Part shown: one piece after another, positions 23,560-32,782 of the stretch
Layout of the letters: every line of letters starts with the position of its first letter
How positions within the stretch are numbered: the stretch's first letter is position 1
NCBI GenBank assembly: GCA_964504345.1
Contig: CAZDDX010000003.1
Coordinates: 1 to 64,000 of the forward strand
From: CAMDTE01 sp964504345
GTDB taxonomy: Bacteria > Bacteroidota > Bacteroidia > Flavobacteriales > Schleiferiaceae
DNA length: 64,000 nt
Direction of reading: 5' to 3'
Notes under the pieces: model-generated
Told to the model about the DNA's origin: nothing
The model's database searches: none
What the model saw: the letters and a program-made list of their open reading frames with translations, nothing else
Position numbers and translations under genes: made by a program

Positions 23560-24768
23560 ATGGGTTGGGGCTGGCGGTTCGCAGGAGTGCTGTCGGCCTT
23601 CCTCGTGGGTCCTGTGCTCTGGGCACAAGAGGAGTTGGACACGGTAAAGGGGGTTCCAACGGAAGCTCTGGAGCCCGGACTTGCCGCCTTGGACAGCACC
23701 CTGGAACAAGCCGCCGTTCGCACCGCACCGTCGGACTCGCTGATCCAGTACCGATTGCGGGTTTTGGACGAGCGTACCGCCTTTCCTTTGGTGTACAACC
23801 ACCACGTCAAAAACTACATTGACCTGTATACCAAGCGCCGATCAGCACTGATCAGCCGGGTATTGGGGCGCAGCGCCTACTATTTTCCGCTGATCGACAA
23901 AATCTTTACCAAGCACGGTATTCCGCTGGAATTGAAGTATTTAGCAGTTATTGAAAGTGCCTTGGATCCCCGTGCCCAAAGTCCCGCGGGCGCCAAGGGG
24001 CTGTGGCAATTCATGTACAGCACCGCCAAAATGAAGGGGCTGGAAATCAACGGATTCATCGACGAACGCGCGGATCCCATCAAGAGTACGGAAACGGCCG
24101 CTCGCTATTTGAAGGAACTGTACCGCATTTTTGGGGATTGGAATTTGGTGCTGGCGGCGTACAACAGCGGCCCGGGCAATGTGGCCAAGGCCATCCAGCG
24201 AAGCGGCGGCATTCGCGATTACTGGGCGCTGCGGCCCTATTTGCCCAAAACCACGTCCGGCTACGTTCCGGGATTTATTGCGTTGGTCTACGTGATGGAA
24301 TACGCACAGGATCTGCAACTTCCCGCCCAAGAGCCCCCCTATCGGTACGACCAACTGGACACCGTAGACATTAAAAAAGGACTGTCCTTGGCCGTGCTCA
24401 GCAAAACGTTGCGCGTGGACGAGGAAGTCTTGGCGGACCTCAATCCGGCCTATCGATTCCGACAAATCCCCGCGCCGCAACCCGGCGGACACGCCTACCA
24501 CGCGGTACTGCCCCGCGAGGCTGCGCAGTTGTTTATTGCCTTGGAAGATTCCATTTACGCCCTGGAGCCCCTGGCCATCGCGGCGCCCGCAGCGGCTCCC
24601 AAGCCCGCGGCACCCAAGCCCACCATTCGGACCCACACCGTGCGCAGTGGAGACACCTTGACGGCACTGGCGCGACGCTACGGCGTAACGGTGAAGGAAA
24701 TCCAAGCCTGGAACGGCCTCAAAGGCGAACGCATCGATATTGGCCAGCGTTTAAAAATTAAGCGGTGA
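23560..24768 (+). CDS. MltD-like membrane-bound lytic murein transglycosylase with LysM
   Basis: 402 residues. Signal peptide up to about LWAQ (22). The SLT domain (about 110-250) has the catalytic Glu in AVIESALDPRAQSPAGAKG with LWQFM after it, then KSTETAARYLKELY and LAAYNSGPGNVAKAI. A proline/alanine linker leads to one C-terminal LysM, HTVRSGDTLTALARRYGV to LKIKR, which binds peptidoglycan. It cuts glycan strands with 1,6-anhydro ends. The gene begins 2 bp after gatA and its stop overlaps the DUF4837 start. Confidence 0.93.
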   Translation: MGWGWRFAGVLSAFLVGPVLWAQEELDTVKGVPTEALEPGLAALDSTLEQAAVRTAPSDSLIQYRLRVLDERTAFPLVYNHHVKNYIDLYTKRRSALISRVLGRSAYYFPLIDKIFTKHGIPLELKYLAVIESALDPRAQSPAGAKGLWQFMYSTAKMKGLEINGFIDERADPIKSTETAARYLKELYRIFGDWNLVLAAYNSGPGNVAKAIQRSGGIRDYWALRPYLPKTTSGYVPGFIALVYVMEYAQDLQLPAQEPPYRYDQLDTVDIKKGLSLAVLSKTLRVDEEVLADLNPAYRFRQIPAPQPGGHAYHAVLPREAAQLFIALEDSIYALEPLAIAAPAAAPKPAAPKPTIRTHTVRSGDTLTALARRYGVTVKEIQAWNGLKGERIDIGQRLKIKR

Positions 24769-25763
24769 TGAAGTACGGAACGAAGCGCGCGCTGCGCTAC
24801 GCCCTAGTTGTGTGGGGACTGTTTGGAGCCGTCAGCTGCGACACCTCTTCCTCCAACGAGCGTATTTTACCGGACAGCAACGGCTCTCCCGGAGAGCTGC
24901 TGGTGGTGGCCGACGACTCGGTCTGGTTTGGCGGAACGGGCATTGTGGTGGCGGAGACCTTGGGCGGCCCCATGGACGGGTTGCCGCAATCCGAGCCGAA
25001 ATACAAGTTGACGCGCATTCCGCACGCAGCCTTTAAGCCTTTGGTGCAGCGGAGCAAGGCGTTGCTGCGGTTGGTGGTGCAGCCCGATTCCGTGGGGGTA
25101 TACCGTGCCTACGATGTTTGGGCCAGTCCTCAACTGGTGGTTACCGTGGTGGCTGCGCGGGCCGCCGATTTTCCCGAATTATTGAAACAGGAACAAGCGC
25201 GTTTGGAGCAGTGGTTTGGCGAGCACGACCGCACTGCGCTGGCGGGGCGCTTGAAAGAGTCTGCCCAACCGATGCCGGAAGAGCTTAAAACTTTGGGATT
25301 GAATCAATTGCAGGTTCCTTCGGGGTTTGGCGTGACGTTGGCTAAAGATACCCTCGTCATTTTGCGTTTGGACGGTAAAAAAACGACCCAGTTTTTGATG
25401 TGCTCCCGGTCCCGATGGACCCCAGAATGGCGCAGTCGGATACAATCCACCCGGGACACGCTGCTGAAGCGTCATTTTGAAGGCGGACAGCCGGAGTCCT
25501 ACATGGCTACGGAAATGCGCTTGGCGCCCACGCTCAAGCCCACCCAAATCGACGGTCTTCCCGCGGTGGAGACCCGCGGACTGTGGCGAACCTACGGTGA
25601 TTTCATGGGCGGGCCGTTCTTGTCCTACGCCGTAGCGGATTCCGCAGGGGGTTATGTGTACGCCTTGAATGCACTGGTGTACTCCCCTGGAACCCCCAAA
25701 CGACTGACCCTGTTGGAATTTGAAACTACATTGCGCGGGGCCAAGTTCCGCAGAGGGAAGTAA
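24768..25763 (+). CDS. DUF4837 family lipoprotein
   Basis: 331 residues. The N-terminus has a hydrophobic stretch ending FGAVSC, a lipobox, so the protein is probably lipid-anchored. The block SPGELLVVADDSVWFG and the later RTYGDFMGGPFLSYAV are characteristic of DUF4837, a Bacteroidota-specific family of unknown function that often sits beside lytic transglycosylases. A GTG 3 bases earlier is an alternative start; the ATG gives a TGATG overlap. It ends convergently 21 bp from recO. Confidence 0.8.
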   Translation: MKYGTKRALRYALVVWGLFGAVSCDTSSSNERILPDSNGSPGELLVVADDSVWFGGTGIVVAETLGGPMDGLPQSEPKYKLTRIPHAAFKPLVQRSKALLRLVVQPDSVGVYRAYDVWASPQLVVTVVAARAADFPELLKQEQARLEQWFGEHDRTALAGRLKESAQPMPEELKTLGLNQLQVPSGFGVTLAKDTLVILRLDGKKTTQFLMCSRSRWTPEWRSRIQSTRDTLLKRHFEGGQPESYMATEMRLAPTLKPTQIDGLPAVETRGLWRTYGDFMGGPFLSYAVADSAGGYVYALNALVYSPGTPKRLTLLEFETTLRGAKFRRGK

Positions 25764-25784
25764 TCTCGAGTTTCGTAAGCCGTT

Positions 25785-26486
25785 TTATTCCAAGAGTGAC
25801 CGCAGCACAGGAAGGCTTCGCGGCGCACGAAAATTGGGCAACTGCACTTCCAAATAGCGAATCAGGCCGTCTACCCATTGGCCGCGCTGCGGCTGTCCCG
25901 GCGTCTGACCTTCCTCCAACCAACGTCCCCAAGCCAGAACCACCTCCGGCTCCAAAACATCCGGATGCACGGGGGGGTGGGTGCCAAATTGTCCTTCACG
26001 CAGATCCATCCAAAGCAAAGCGGGCGGGGGCGTGCAGCCCAATCCCAAATGCTCCAGCAACAGCAAAAGAGCCTCCACCACCGCCATGGGCGATGGCGGC
26101 TCAGAGGCCACCAAAGCGGCGCGCCACAACAAGGCGTCGGCGAAAAATCCTTCGTCCGATTCGCCTTCTTGCAGGGCGCTGGACCAAATTTCAGCCACCA
26201 AAAGGGCGACGGATTGCGTCAAAGGATGGCGAGGTGCCGCAGCATCTAAAACCCGTACTTCCTGTATGTTCTCCAATTGCCCTCTGCACTTCCGGGTAAC
26301 AACCGCTTCCAAAAAAGTCAGGGGCAGAAGATGGGCCGGGCGCACCGTAGAACGCTTGCTGTGGGTGCCGTAGAGGTAGTAGCGTTGCAGGCCAAATCGG
26401 TCCGTGTAGGCGTGCACCACTTTGGCGTGTTCACCAGAGGCAAACACCCCCAATACCAGCAAATTGCATTTTTCCAGCGGGCCCAT
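25785..26486 (-). CDS. recO: DNA repair protein RecO
   Basis: 233 residues. RecO loads RecA on SSB-coated DNA with RecR. The N-terminal OB-fold reads VLGVFASGEHAKVVHAYTDRFG to VRPAHLLPLTFLEAVVTRK; the helical part holds LTQSVALLVAEIWSSALQEGE and a poorly conserved C-terminus, as usual in Bacteroidota RecO. The ATG at 26486 starts 2 bp after the porZ stop, so it is co-transcribed downstream of porZ. The longer upstream frame belongs to the porZ overlap and is rejected. Confidence 0.88.
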   Translation of the reverse strand: MGPLEKCNLLVLGVFASGEHAKVVHAYTDRFGLQRYYLYGTHSKRSTVRPAHLLPLTFLEAVVTRKCRGQLENIQEVRVLDAAAPRHPLTQSVALLVAEIWSSALQEGESDEGFFADALLWRAALVASEPPSPMAVVEALLLLLEHLGLGCTPPPALLWMDLREGQFGTHPPVHPDVLEPEVVLAWGRWLEEGQTPGQPQRGQWVDGLIRYLEVQLPNFRAPRSLPVLRSLLE

Positions 26487-26488
26487 GG

Positions 26489-28843
26489 TCAGCGCCCGTG
26501 GCGGGCAACGGCAACGGTGGCCACGTGGGTATCTGTGCCCAAGTCGTCTGTGGCGTAGACTTGGTAGATTCCCGCGGGAGCCGGTTCGCCGTTGAGCGAA
26601 TTTCCGGGCCAAACCAAGGTGCCGCCCCACGCGGTTGCTTCAAAGACCAAGCGGCCGGAGCGGTCCGTAATCTTGCACCGAACGTTGGCTTTGAGCCCGC
26701 GCACAGAAATGGGGCCGGTGTAGTCCGGCGGCACGGGGTTGGGGAAGGCTACCACGTCGCCAAACGTTTCGCCGCCGGCGGTGGCGCCGGCGCGGAAGGA
26801 CTGAAGACCGCGGTCCGTGCCCATGAAAACTTCTCCCGTAACGGGGTCTACGGCCAAGGAGGTAATGCGGTCCGACAGCATGGGGGAGTTGGTGGACGTC
26901 AGATGCATCAATTCCTCCAACCCGTCCGGACTCAACAAAAAGAGCCCGCCAGACTGCGTTCCAACCCACTTCCGGTTGCCGCCGTCCACGGCAATACAGG
27001 AAATGCGCTCGGAGCCCAAAACCTTTTGAACCACGCCGTTCTCCTCGCGCAAAATAGGCTGCGCGTCAATGGATCGGCCCGGATTGAAGACGTTGTACGG
27101 CGTGTAGATTACGGCCAAACCGTCGGTAGTGCCCACCCAGAGCTCGCCGTCTTGATCGAATGCCAGCGCTTGCACGTCCGGACTGGGCAAATTGCCGTCC
27201 CCCGCGCCCGTAGTGATTCGGCGCACCTGCACGGAGGAACCGTCGACCTCCGCACAAACAATGCCCTTGGTGCGGCTGATCATCCAAATCCGGCCGTCCT
27301 CGTCCAGGGCAAGGTCCTTGATGGCTTCGCCGCTGAATTGGCCCAAGTTGTAGGCCGTCCAGGTACCGTCTGGGGTTCGCTTGTAGAGGTTGTTGGTGGC
27401 CAAAGAGGCCGTGGCCCAGAGGGTTCCGTCCGGAGCAAAGGTGAGTCCACCCACGCGTACGTCGTTGGCAGTGGAAGCCAGCGCCGGCCCCAGCGGGCTG
27501 TTGGTGGCGTCCCAGCGCTCCACAAACTGCCCGTTGTGCAAATGAACCACGCCCTTGCCCCAGCTGCCCAGGTACACGTGGGAAGTGTCCGTGGGATCCA
27601 CCGCTACCGCCACCAGATCCTTGGCGTTGTCCACGTTGGCGTCTTGCCGGGCAGACCACCGTCCTCCGGTGAAGACAAACAGGCCGTCGTTGTTGAACTG
27701 GGCCGTCCACGTGGCGTCCAGGGAACCCGGAGCTACGTAGAGCTTGTCTCCCGGGGAAGCCATGCGGTAAACGTTTCCGGTGGGCGGGCCCGACGGTACC
27801 CGGTGTTGCGCATAGGTGGGGTTGTCCTTGAACGTCAGACCGCGAAAACTGTTGGCCGTCCACAAGATTTGGCGCTGCGCGTCCCAAACCAATCCTCGGG
27901 GTCGGAATCCGGCGTTGTTGCCGGTACCGGGAGACATGATTGGGCTCGTTTGCCATGCAGCGCCAGCTCCGGGAAGCACTTCCAACACGTCAAACGAGCG
28001 CGCCACCCAAAATCCAACGCCTTGGGGAACAATCTGGTACAAGGAGGAGGGGATGTCCAATCCGTCGTCCACCGTGCGCCATTGGCCGTTTCGCCGGATG
28101 GACAAGGAGTCGCCTGCTGAGGTGGGTACGCCAACGGCCAACTGGGGATCCGCAACCGACGGATGGGCCGCAACGAGGGTCACCACTTGGCCTTCCCATT
28201 GAGCGTGTCGGTGCCAAACCGACGGATCGTACCAGGGGTCTACTTGCGCGGCGGCCACCAAACCTTGGCCCGTGGCCACCCAAACGGAGTCTGCCCGGGT
28301 GCTGGTGCCGTATACTACTTCTTCCTGGGCATTGGGGCCCACCAAGTAGGTTCCCACCACCAACTGGGTTGCCAAATTCAATTCCACCAGCCCAAAATCC
28401 GTGGACAGCAAGGCGCGTCCCGCGCGGGGCGTCCCAGGGGCTCCGCAGTGGATGTGGTTGACCTTCTTTTTGCCCGGGTAGAGGGCAGAACGCACCAATT
28501 CCGGCACGTTGACAATTTTCTCGTTGCGGATCAAGTCCAAATTGCCGTTGCGGTAGCCCACCACCACCCAGTCCGTGACGGGGTCGTAGGCCAAGGAGGT
28601 AATGTCTACGTCCGTGAGGCCCTCCACCTTGGTCAACGGTTCCACGAATTTTTCGTCCGCGTGGTACCGGAACAGTCCGCTGCCGGAGGCTACAAAAACC
28701 CACGGCCCGGCCTGGACCACGTGGGTGGACAGTCGGTACGGCAAATGGGAACGCCACTGGCCCACCGGCTGAATCTGCGCGGTGGCCGTGAAGGTCAAAA
28801 CGAATGCCCCAAGGAGGGCGTGGAGGGTGGTTTTGCGCGGCAT
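26489..28843 (-). CDS. porZ: Type IX secretion system component PorZ
   Basis: 784 residues, matching the known length of PorZ. Signal peptide MPRKTTLHALLGAFVLTFTATA, followed directly by the diagnostic QIQPVGQWRSHLPYRLSTHV. Two beta-propellers fill most of the chain, with many GLxxF or DGLAVI blades (VWVATGQGLVAAAQVDPW, GELWVGTTDGLAVIYTP). A type IX-like C-terminal domain begins AFPNPVPPDYTG. In Porphyromonas, PorZ belongs to the surface attachment complex with PorU, PorV and PorQ, which cleaves sorting tails and attaches anionic LPS. The sorting-tail proteins in this window would be its clients. ATG at 28843; divergent from ricT. Confidence 0.87.
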   Translation of the reverse strand: MPRKTTLHALLGAFVLTFTATAQIQPVGQWRSHLPYRLSTHVVQAGPWVFVASGSGLFRYHADEKFVEPLTKVEGLTDVDITSLAYDPVTDWVVVGYRNGNLDLIRNEKIVNVPELVRSALYPGKKKVNHIHCGAPGTPRAGRALLSTDFGLVELNLATQLVVGTYLVGPNAQEEVVYGTSTRADSVWVATGQGLVAAAQVDPWYDPSVWHRHAQWEGQVVTLVAAHPSVADPQLAVGVPTSAGDSLSIRRNGQWRTVDDGLDIPSSLYQIVPQGVGFWVARSFDVLEVLPGAGAAWQTSPIMSPGTGNNAGFRPRGLVWDAQRQILWTANSFRGLTFKDNPTYAQHRVPSGPPTGNVYRMASPGDKLYVAPGSLDATWTAQFNNDGLFVFTGGRWSARQDANVDNAKDLVAVAVDPTDTSHVYLGSWGKGVVHLHNGQFVERWDATNSPLGPALASTANDVRVGGLTFAPDGTLWATASLATNNLYKRTPDGTWTAYNLGQFSGEAIKDLALDEDGRIWMISRTKGIVCAEVDGSSVQVRRITTGAGDGNLPSPDVQALAFDQDGELWVGTTDGLAVIYTPYNVFNPGRSIDAQPILREENGVVQKVLGSERISCIAVDGGNRKWVGTQSGGLFLLSPDGLEELMHLTSTNSPMLSDRITSLAVDPVTGEVFMGTDRGLQSFRAGATAGGETFGDVVAFPNPVPPDYTGPISVRGLKANVRCKITDRSGRLVFEATAWGGTLVWPGNSLNGEPAPAGIYQVYATDDLGTDTHVATVAVARHGR

Positions 28844-28852
28844 AGAGTAGTG

Positions 28853-28860
28853 CAAAGATG
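28853..28860 (-). promoter_or_regulatory. Candidate -7 box of porZ-recO
   Basis: CATCTTTG on the minus strand, one mismatch to TAnnTTTG, 9 nt before the porZ ATG. It lies head to head with the ricT box in a 31-bp gap. Confidence 0.45.
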
Positions 28861-28862
28861 CG

Positions 28863-28870
28863 TATCTTCG
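28863..28870 (+). promoter_or_regulatory. -7 promoter box of ricT-gldH-pbp1A
   Basis: TATCTTCG followed by TGAC and the ATG, the same 4-nt spacing as in the other leaderless-type starts. Confidence 0.5.
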
Positions 28871-28874
28871 TGAC

Positions 28875-30029
28875 ATGGCCTGTAGCTCCTGTTCATCAAG
28901 CGGCGGAATCCCCAGTGGTTGCGGAAACAACGGTTCCTGCGGTACCCACTCCTGCGGCAAGTTGACGGTGTTCAACTGGCTGACCAACATGGAGTTGCCG
29001 GAGGGGCAAGAACCCTGTTGGTGGGTGGAGGTTCGCTTCAAAAACGGGCGCAAAGACTTCTACTACAACGCACACCAATTGCATTTTTATGTGGGCAACG
29101 CCGTGGCGGTGGAAACCGGAACCGGTGGATACGACATTGGCAGCATTTCCCTGACCGGGGAATTGGTGCGCGTGCAAATGCGCAAAAAGGCTGCAGACAC
29201 GGACGTTGCGGCAGCGCGCAAGCTCCTCCGCAAGGCCACCGAACGCGACCTGGAAAAATGGGAAGCCGCCCGTGCCAAAGAAGGCGAATGGATGACTGCT
29301 TGCCGCCAAATGGCGGTTCAACACGGCCTAAACATGAAGGTTTCGGACGTTGAGGCCCAAGGCGACGGCTTCAAAGCGTTCTTTTATTACACCGCTGAAG
29401 AGCGCGTGGATTTTCGTCAATTGGTTCGGGATCTTTCTGCGGCCTTGGGCATACGGGTGGAGATGCGCCACATCGGTGCCCGCCAAGAGGCCGGACGCTT
29501 GGGAGGACTGGGCATTTGCGGACGCGAATTGTGCTGCTCCACCTGGCTGACGGATTTTCGGGCGGTCACTACGGCTGCTGCCCGGTACCAGTCCTTGAGT
29601 TTGAACCCCCAGAAGTTGGCCGGCCAATGCGGCAAACTGAAGTGCTGCCTCAATTTTGAATTGGATCAGTACGCGGAGGCCATGAGCATTTTCCCCGAGG
29701 GGAAGAAAATCAAAACCGAAAAGGGCGAGGCAGAAATGCAAAAAATGGACATCCTGCGCGGCATGATGTGGTTTGCCTACCGGGACGACCGCGCCACGTG
29801 GATTGCGTTGAAAGCAGAAGACGCCAAGGCAATGATGGACATGAATGCACGTGGCGAGAAACCTGCTGCGTTGGAAGACAAGCAAGTGGTGGAGCACCGC
29901 GTCAAAGCGGATGATTTCGTTGAAATTGTTGCCCCCACAGAAGATTCATTGACCCGTTTCGACAAGCCCAAAAAGAAAAACCGTTCGTTCAATAAACGTG
30001 GAAACCGTCCGCCGCAAAAAAAAGCCTAA
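28875..30029 (+). CDS. ricT: PSP1 domain protein RicT (YaaT-like)
   Basis: 384 residues, soluble. A cysteine-rich N-terminus (MACSSCSSSGGIPSGCG) precedes the PSP1 domain, VEVRFKNGRKDFYYNAH through the Cys blocks GICGRELCCSTWL and KLAGQCGKLKCCLNFE. In Bacillus, RicT with RicA and RicF carries Fe-S clusters and assists RNase Y-dependent RNA maturation; the Cys pattern fits cluster binding. A Lys/Arg-rich tail ends the protein. gldH starts inside its last 32 bases. The order ricT-gldH-PBP1A is a common flavobacterial arrangement. Confidence 0.9.
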   Translation: MACSSCSSSGGIPSGCGNNGSCGTHSCGKLTVFNWLTNMELPEGQEPCWWVEVRFKNGRKDFYYNAHQLHFYVGNAVAVETGTGGYDIGSISLTGELVRVQMRKKAADTDVAAARKLLRKATERDLEKWEAARAKEGEWMTACRQMAVQHGLNMKVSDVEAQGDGFKAFFYYTAEERVDFRQLVRDLSAALGIRVEMRHIGARQEAGRLGGLGICGRELCCSTWLTDFRAVTTAAARYQSLSLNPQKLAGQCGKLKCCLNFELDQYAEAMSIFPEGKKIKTEKGEAEMQKMDILRGMMWFAYRDDRATWIALKAEDAKAMMDMNARGEKPAALEDKQVVEHRVKADDFVEIVAPTEDSLTRFDKPKKKNRSFNKRGNRPPQKKA

Positions 30030-30507
30030 ACTCCTGATTGTAGGAGTTTTGTTGATCCTTGGGTGTGCTGTTGGGTGCGCCGATGGGGACGCTCTGTTTC
30101 GGGATTTTGTGGACCTTCCTGCTGCCGGATGGGAACGGGATTCCGCCGTTCAATTCGATGCGTCGGTAACTGACACGGCGCAGCCGTACGTGATGCTGGT
30201 TTCCGTGCGGCACACCCAAGCGTATCCGTACCGCAACCTCTACTTGGGACGTCAAATCATTGGGGCCGACGGTATTGAATATCAGGATACCGTGGAAATT
30301 CAGCTCGCGGACGACCGCGGAACTTGGCTGGGCGAGGGCGTGGGTGGGATTAAAACCCTGACCGTTCCGTTTCGGGGACAAGCCGTGTCGTTCCAAAAAG
30401 CGGGTCCGTACCGTTTTCGATTTCAACACGTAATGCGCGAAAATCCCTTGCCGGGCGTGCGCAGCGTAGGATTCACCATTGAACCTGCCGATGCCTCCCG
30501 CCGCTAA
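29998..30507 (+). CDS. gldH: Gliding motility lipoprotein GldH
   Basis: 169 residues from a GTG inside the ricT end. The signal peptide has the lipobox GCAVGC, then DALFRDFVDLPAAGW, and VRHTQAYPYRNLYLG, which is the GldH hallmark. The end, GPYRFRFQHVMRENPLPGVRSVG, is also typical. In Flavobacterium johnsoniae GldH is needed for gliding and chitin use and is linked to the type IX apparatus, though its biochemical role is unsettled. It overlaps ricT upstream and PBP1A downstream by 17 bases. Confidence 0.9.
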   Translation: METVRRKKKPKLLIVGVLLILGCAVGCADGDALFRDFVDLPAAGWERDSAVQFDASVTDTAQPYVMLVSVRHTQAYPYRNLYLGRQIIGADGIEYQDTVEIQLADDRGTWLGEGVGGIKTLTVPFRGQAVSFQKAGPYRFRFQHVMRENPLPGVRSVGFTIEPADASRR

Positions 30508-32779
30508 ACCTACCGAGCCGCGCGATTTTCGCCGCGAAGTGCGAATCTTTTGGCTTGCTCTATTGTCCGTGCCCTCCCTCATCCTTTTGGGACTTTTTTT
30601 GGCCTGGATTGGAGCGTTCGGCGCCTTGCCGTCCACCGAAGAAATTGCGAACCCCAAGAGTTTTCTAGCCACCCAAATAGTCGACGCCAACGGGGAGCAA
30701 CTGGGCACTTTTTTTGAAGAAAATCGCGTCCATACCGAATACGATCAACTTCCTCCCCACTTGGTTCAAGCCTTGGTGGCCACCGAAGACGAGCGTTTTT
30801 ACGACCACGCCGGAATAGACTTTCGCTCGTTGGGGCGTGCCTTGGCCAGTTTCGGTACCCAAGGGGGTGGGTCCACGCTGACCCAGCAGTTGGCCAAACA
30901 GATGTTCCACGAGCCAGCGTCCAGCAAAGCGGGCCGGGTACTGCAAAAATTCAAGGAGTGGATCATTGCGCTGCAACTGGAATCAAGGTACACCAAAGAC
31001 GAGATTATTGCGCTGTATTTCAATCAGTTCGACTTCCTTTACCAGGCGGTAGGCGTACACAGTGCCTCCCGCATTTACTTCGGTAAAAACCCGCAGCAAT
31101 TGACGGTTCCGGAGGCCGCGGTCCTGGTGGGCATGGTGAAGAACCCGTCCATCTACAATCCCGTTCGTCGGCTGGAAGAGGCTACGGCGCGCCGCAACAC
31201 GGTGCTTCGCCAAATGGAGCGAAACGGGTACCTGACGGAGGAAGAATATGCCGCATTCGCCGCTACCCCACTGGAAATTCGGTTCAACCCGCAAACGCAC
31301 GACCGCGGGCTGGCTCCGTACCTGCGCGAATACATTCGGGGCGAACTCAAAGAATGGGTGAAAGACCACCCCAAGCCAGACGGGTCGTCGTACAATTTGT
31401 ACACCGACGGCTTGAAAATTTACACGACGGTGGACATCCGCATGCAGCGCTATGCGGAAGAGGCGGTTGCCGAACACCTGTCCAACCTGCAGCGGGTATT
31501 TTTCAAGCAAATCAAGGGACGCAAATACGGTCCTTTCTACTTCCAAGGAAACGCGGAAGAACAGTACCAAACCATCATGAACCGGGGGATGAAGCAAACC
31601 CCGCGGTACCGAAATTTGGTGGAGTCCGGTGCCAGCGAGGCGGAAATTCAGCGCATTTTCCGGACCAAAATCCCCATGAAGGTCTTCAGTTGGAAAGGGC
31701 CGGTGGACACGGTGCTGAGCCCGCTGGACTCCATCCGCTACATGAAGTCCTTCTACCAGTGCGGTTTGCTCAGCGTGGAGCCCCAAACGGGCTTTGTGAA
31801 GGCCTGGGTGGGCGGCATTGACTACGCGCATTTCCAGTACGACCACGTGGCGCAAGGCCAACGCCAGGTGGGCTCTACCTTCAAACCGTTTGTGTACGCT
31901 GCGGCCATGGAGCAGAAAAAGTTTTCGCCGTGCATGGAAGTGCCCAACCAAAAGGTGTGCATTCAGGCCGGTGAATTTGGCCTGACCGAAGACTGGTGCC
32001 CCAGCAATTCAGACGACGAATACGGCGGACTGCTCACCCTGAAGCAAGCGCTTGCCAAGTCCGTGAACACCATCACCACCTACTTGATGAAGCAAATCGG
32101 CCCGCAGGCCGTGGTGCAACTGGCGCGTGCCTTGGGCATGACGTCGGACCTGCCGGAAGTGCCCTCCATCGCGCTGGGAACCGTCGATTTAACGGTGGAA
32201 GAAATGGTGGGCGCATACACCGCCTTTGGCAACGGGGGCGTGTACACCAAACCCATTGTGATTACGCGCATTGAAGACAAGAATGGCGTAGTGCTGGACG
32301 AGTTTGTGCCGGAGTCCCACGAGGCGCTTTCCCCAGAGGTGGCTTATGCGGTTACCAGCCTCCTTTCCGGCGTTACCGAGTACGGAACGGGGGCCCGACT
32401 GCGCTCCTCCGGTGGCGGTTATCCGGACAACGTAGTCACCGGCTTCCCGTATGCCTTCAACAACCCGATTGCCGGCAAAACCGGCACCACGCAAAACAAC
32501 TCCGACGGCTGGTTCATGGGCATGGTTCCCAACTTGGTTACCGGTGTTTGGACCGGATGCGACGACCGTGCCGCGCACTTTGGCTCCACCGTTTTTGGAC
32601 AGGGCGCCACCACGGCTCTTCCCGTTTGGGCCCTGTACATGCGCAAATGCTACGCCGATCCCGCACTGGGCGTGCGGTCCAACGCTTTTGACTTGCCTTC
32701 CACCCCGATGACCATCCGTACTGACTGCAGAGCCGCAGCGGCAGAAGAGGCCACGGACGAGTGGAGCGAATTTGATTGA
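30491..32779 (+). CDS. Penicillin-binding protein 1A-type bifunctional peptidoglycan synthase
   Basis: 762 residues. One N-terminal membrane helix, a GT51 glycosyltransferase domain (VATEDERFYDHAGIDFRSLG, GGGSTLTQQLAKQMF) and a transpeptidase domain with the SxxK nucleophile in GSTFKPFVYAAAME, the SVNT motif and AGKTGTTQNNSDGWFMG. It polymerises lipid II and cross-links the wall. The last part has short acidic residues and two cysteines. The ATG at 30491 is used; a TTG 12 bases earlier is possible. It ends 3 bp before a CoA-transferase gene. Confidence 0.95.
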   Translation: MPPAAKPTEPRDFRREVRIFWLALLSVPSLILLGLFLAWIGAFGALPSTEEIANPKSFLATQIVDANGEQLGTFFEENRVHTEYDQLPPHLVQALVATEDERFYDHAGIDFRSLGRALASFGTQGGGSTLTQQLAKQMFHEPASSKAGRVLQKFKEWIIALQLESRYTKDEIIALYFNQFDFLYQAVGVHSASRIYFGKNPQQLTVPEAAVLVGMVKNPSIYNPVRRLEEATARRNTVLRQMERNGYLTEEEYAAFAATPLEIRFNPQTHDRGLAPYLREYIRGELKEWVKDHPKPDGSSYNLYTDGLKIYTTVDIRMQRYAEEAVAEHLSNLQRVFFKQIKGRKYGPFYFQGNAEEQYQTIMNRGMKQTPRYRNLVESGASEAEIQRIFRTKIPMKVFSWKGPVDTVLSPLDSIRYMKSFYQCGLLSVEPQTGFVKAWVGGIDYAHFQYDHVAQGQRQVGSTFKPFVYAAAMEQKKFSPCMEVPNQKVCIQAGEFGLTEDWCPSNSDDEYGGLLTLKQALAKSVNTITTYLMKQIGPQAVVQLARALGMTSDLPEVPSIALGTVDLTVEEMVGAYTAFGNGGVYTKPIVITRIEDKNGVVLDEFVPESHEALSPEVAYAVTSLLSGVTEYGTGARLRSSGGGYPDNVVTGFPYAFNNPIAGKTGTTQNNSDGWFMGMVPNLVTGVWTGCDDRAAHFGSTVFGQGATTALPVWALYMRKCYADPALGVRSNAFDLPSTPMTIRTDCRAAAAEEATDEWSEFD

Positions 32780-32782
32780 ACC

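Noticed and set aside
23820..23850. Two CTGATCAG-like palindromes near 23836-23856.
   Set aside because: They lie inside the lytic transglycosylase coding sequence, are short and fit the codons; no sign of a regulatory role.
26498..28120. A 540-codon open frame on the plus strand opposite porZ.
   Set aside because: It is antisense to porZ, low in hydrophobic order, with no domain. High GC leaves such antisense frames open. Porz in the other strand has signal peptide and family motifs.
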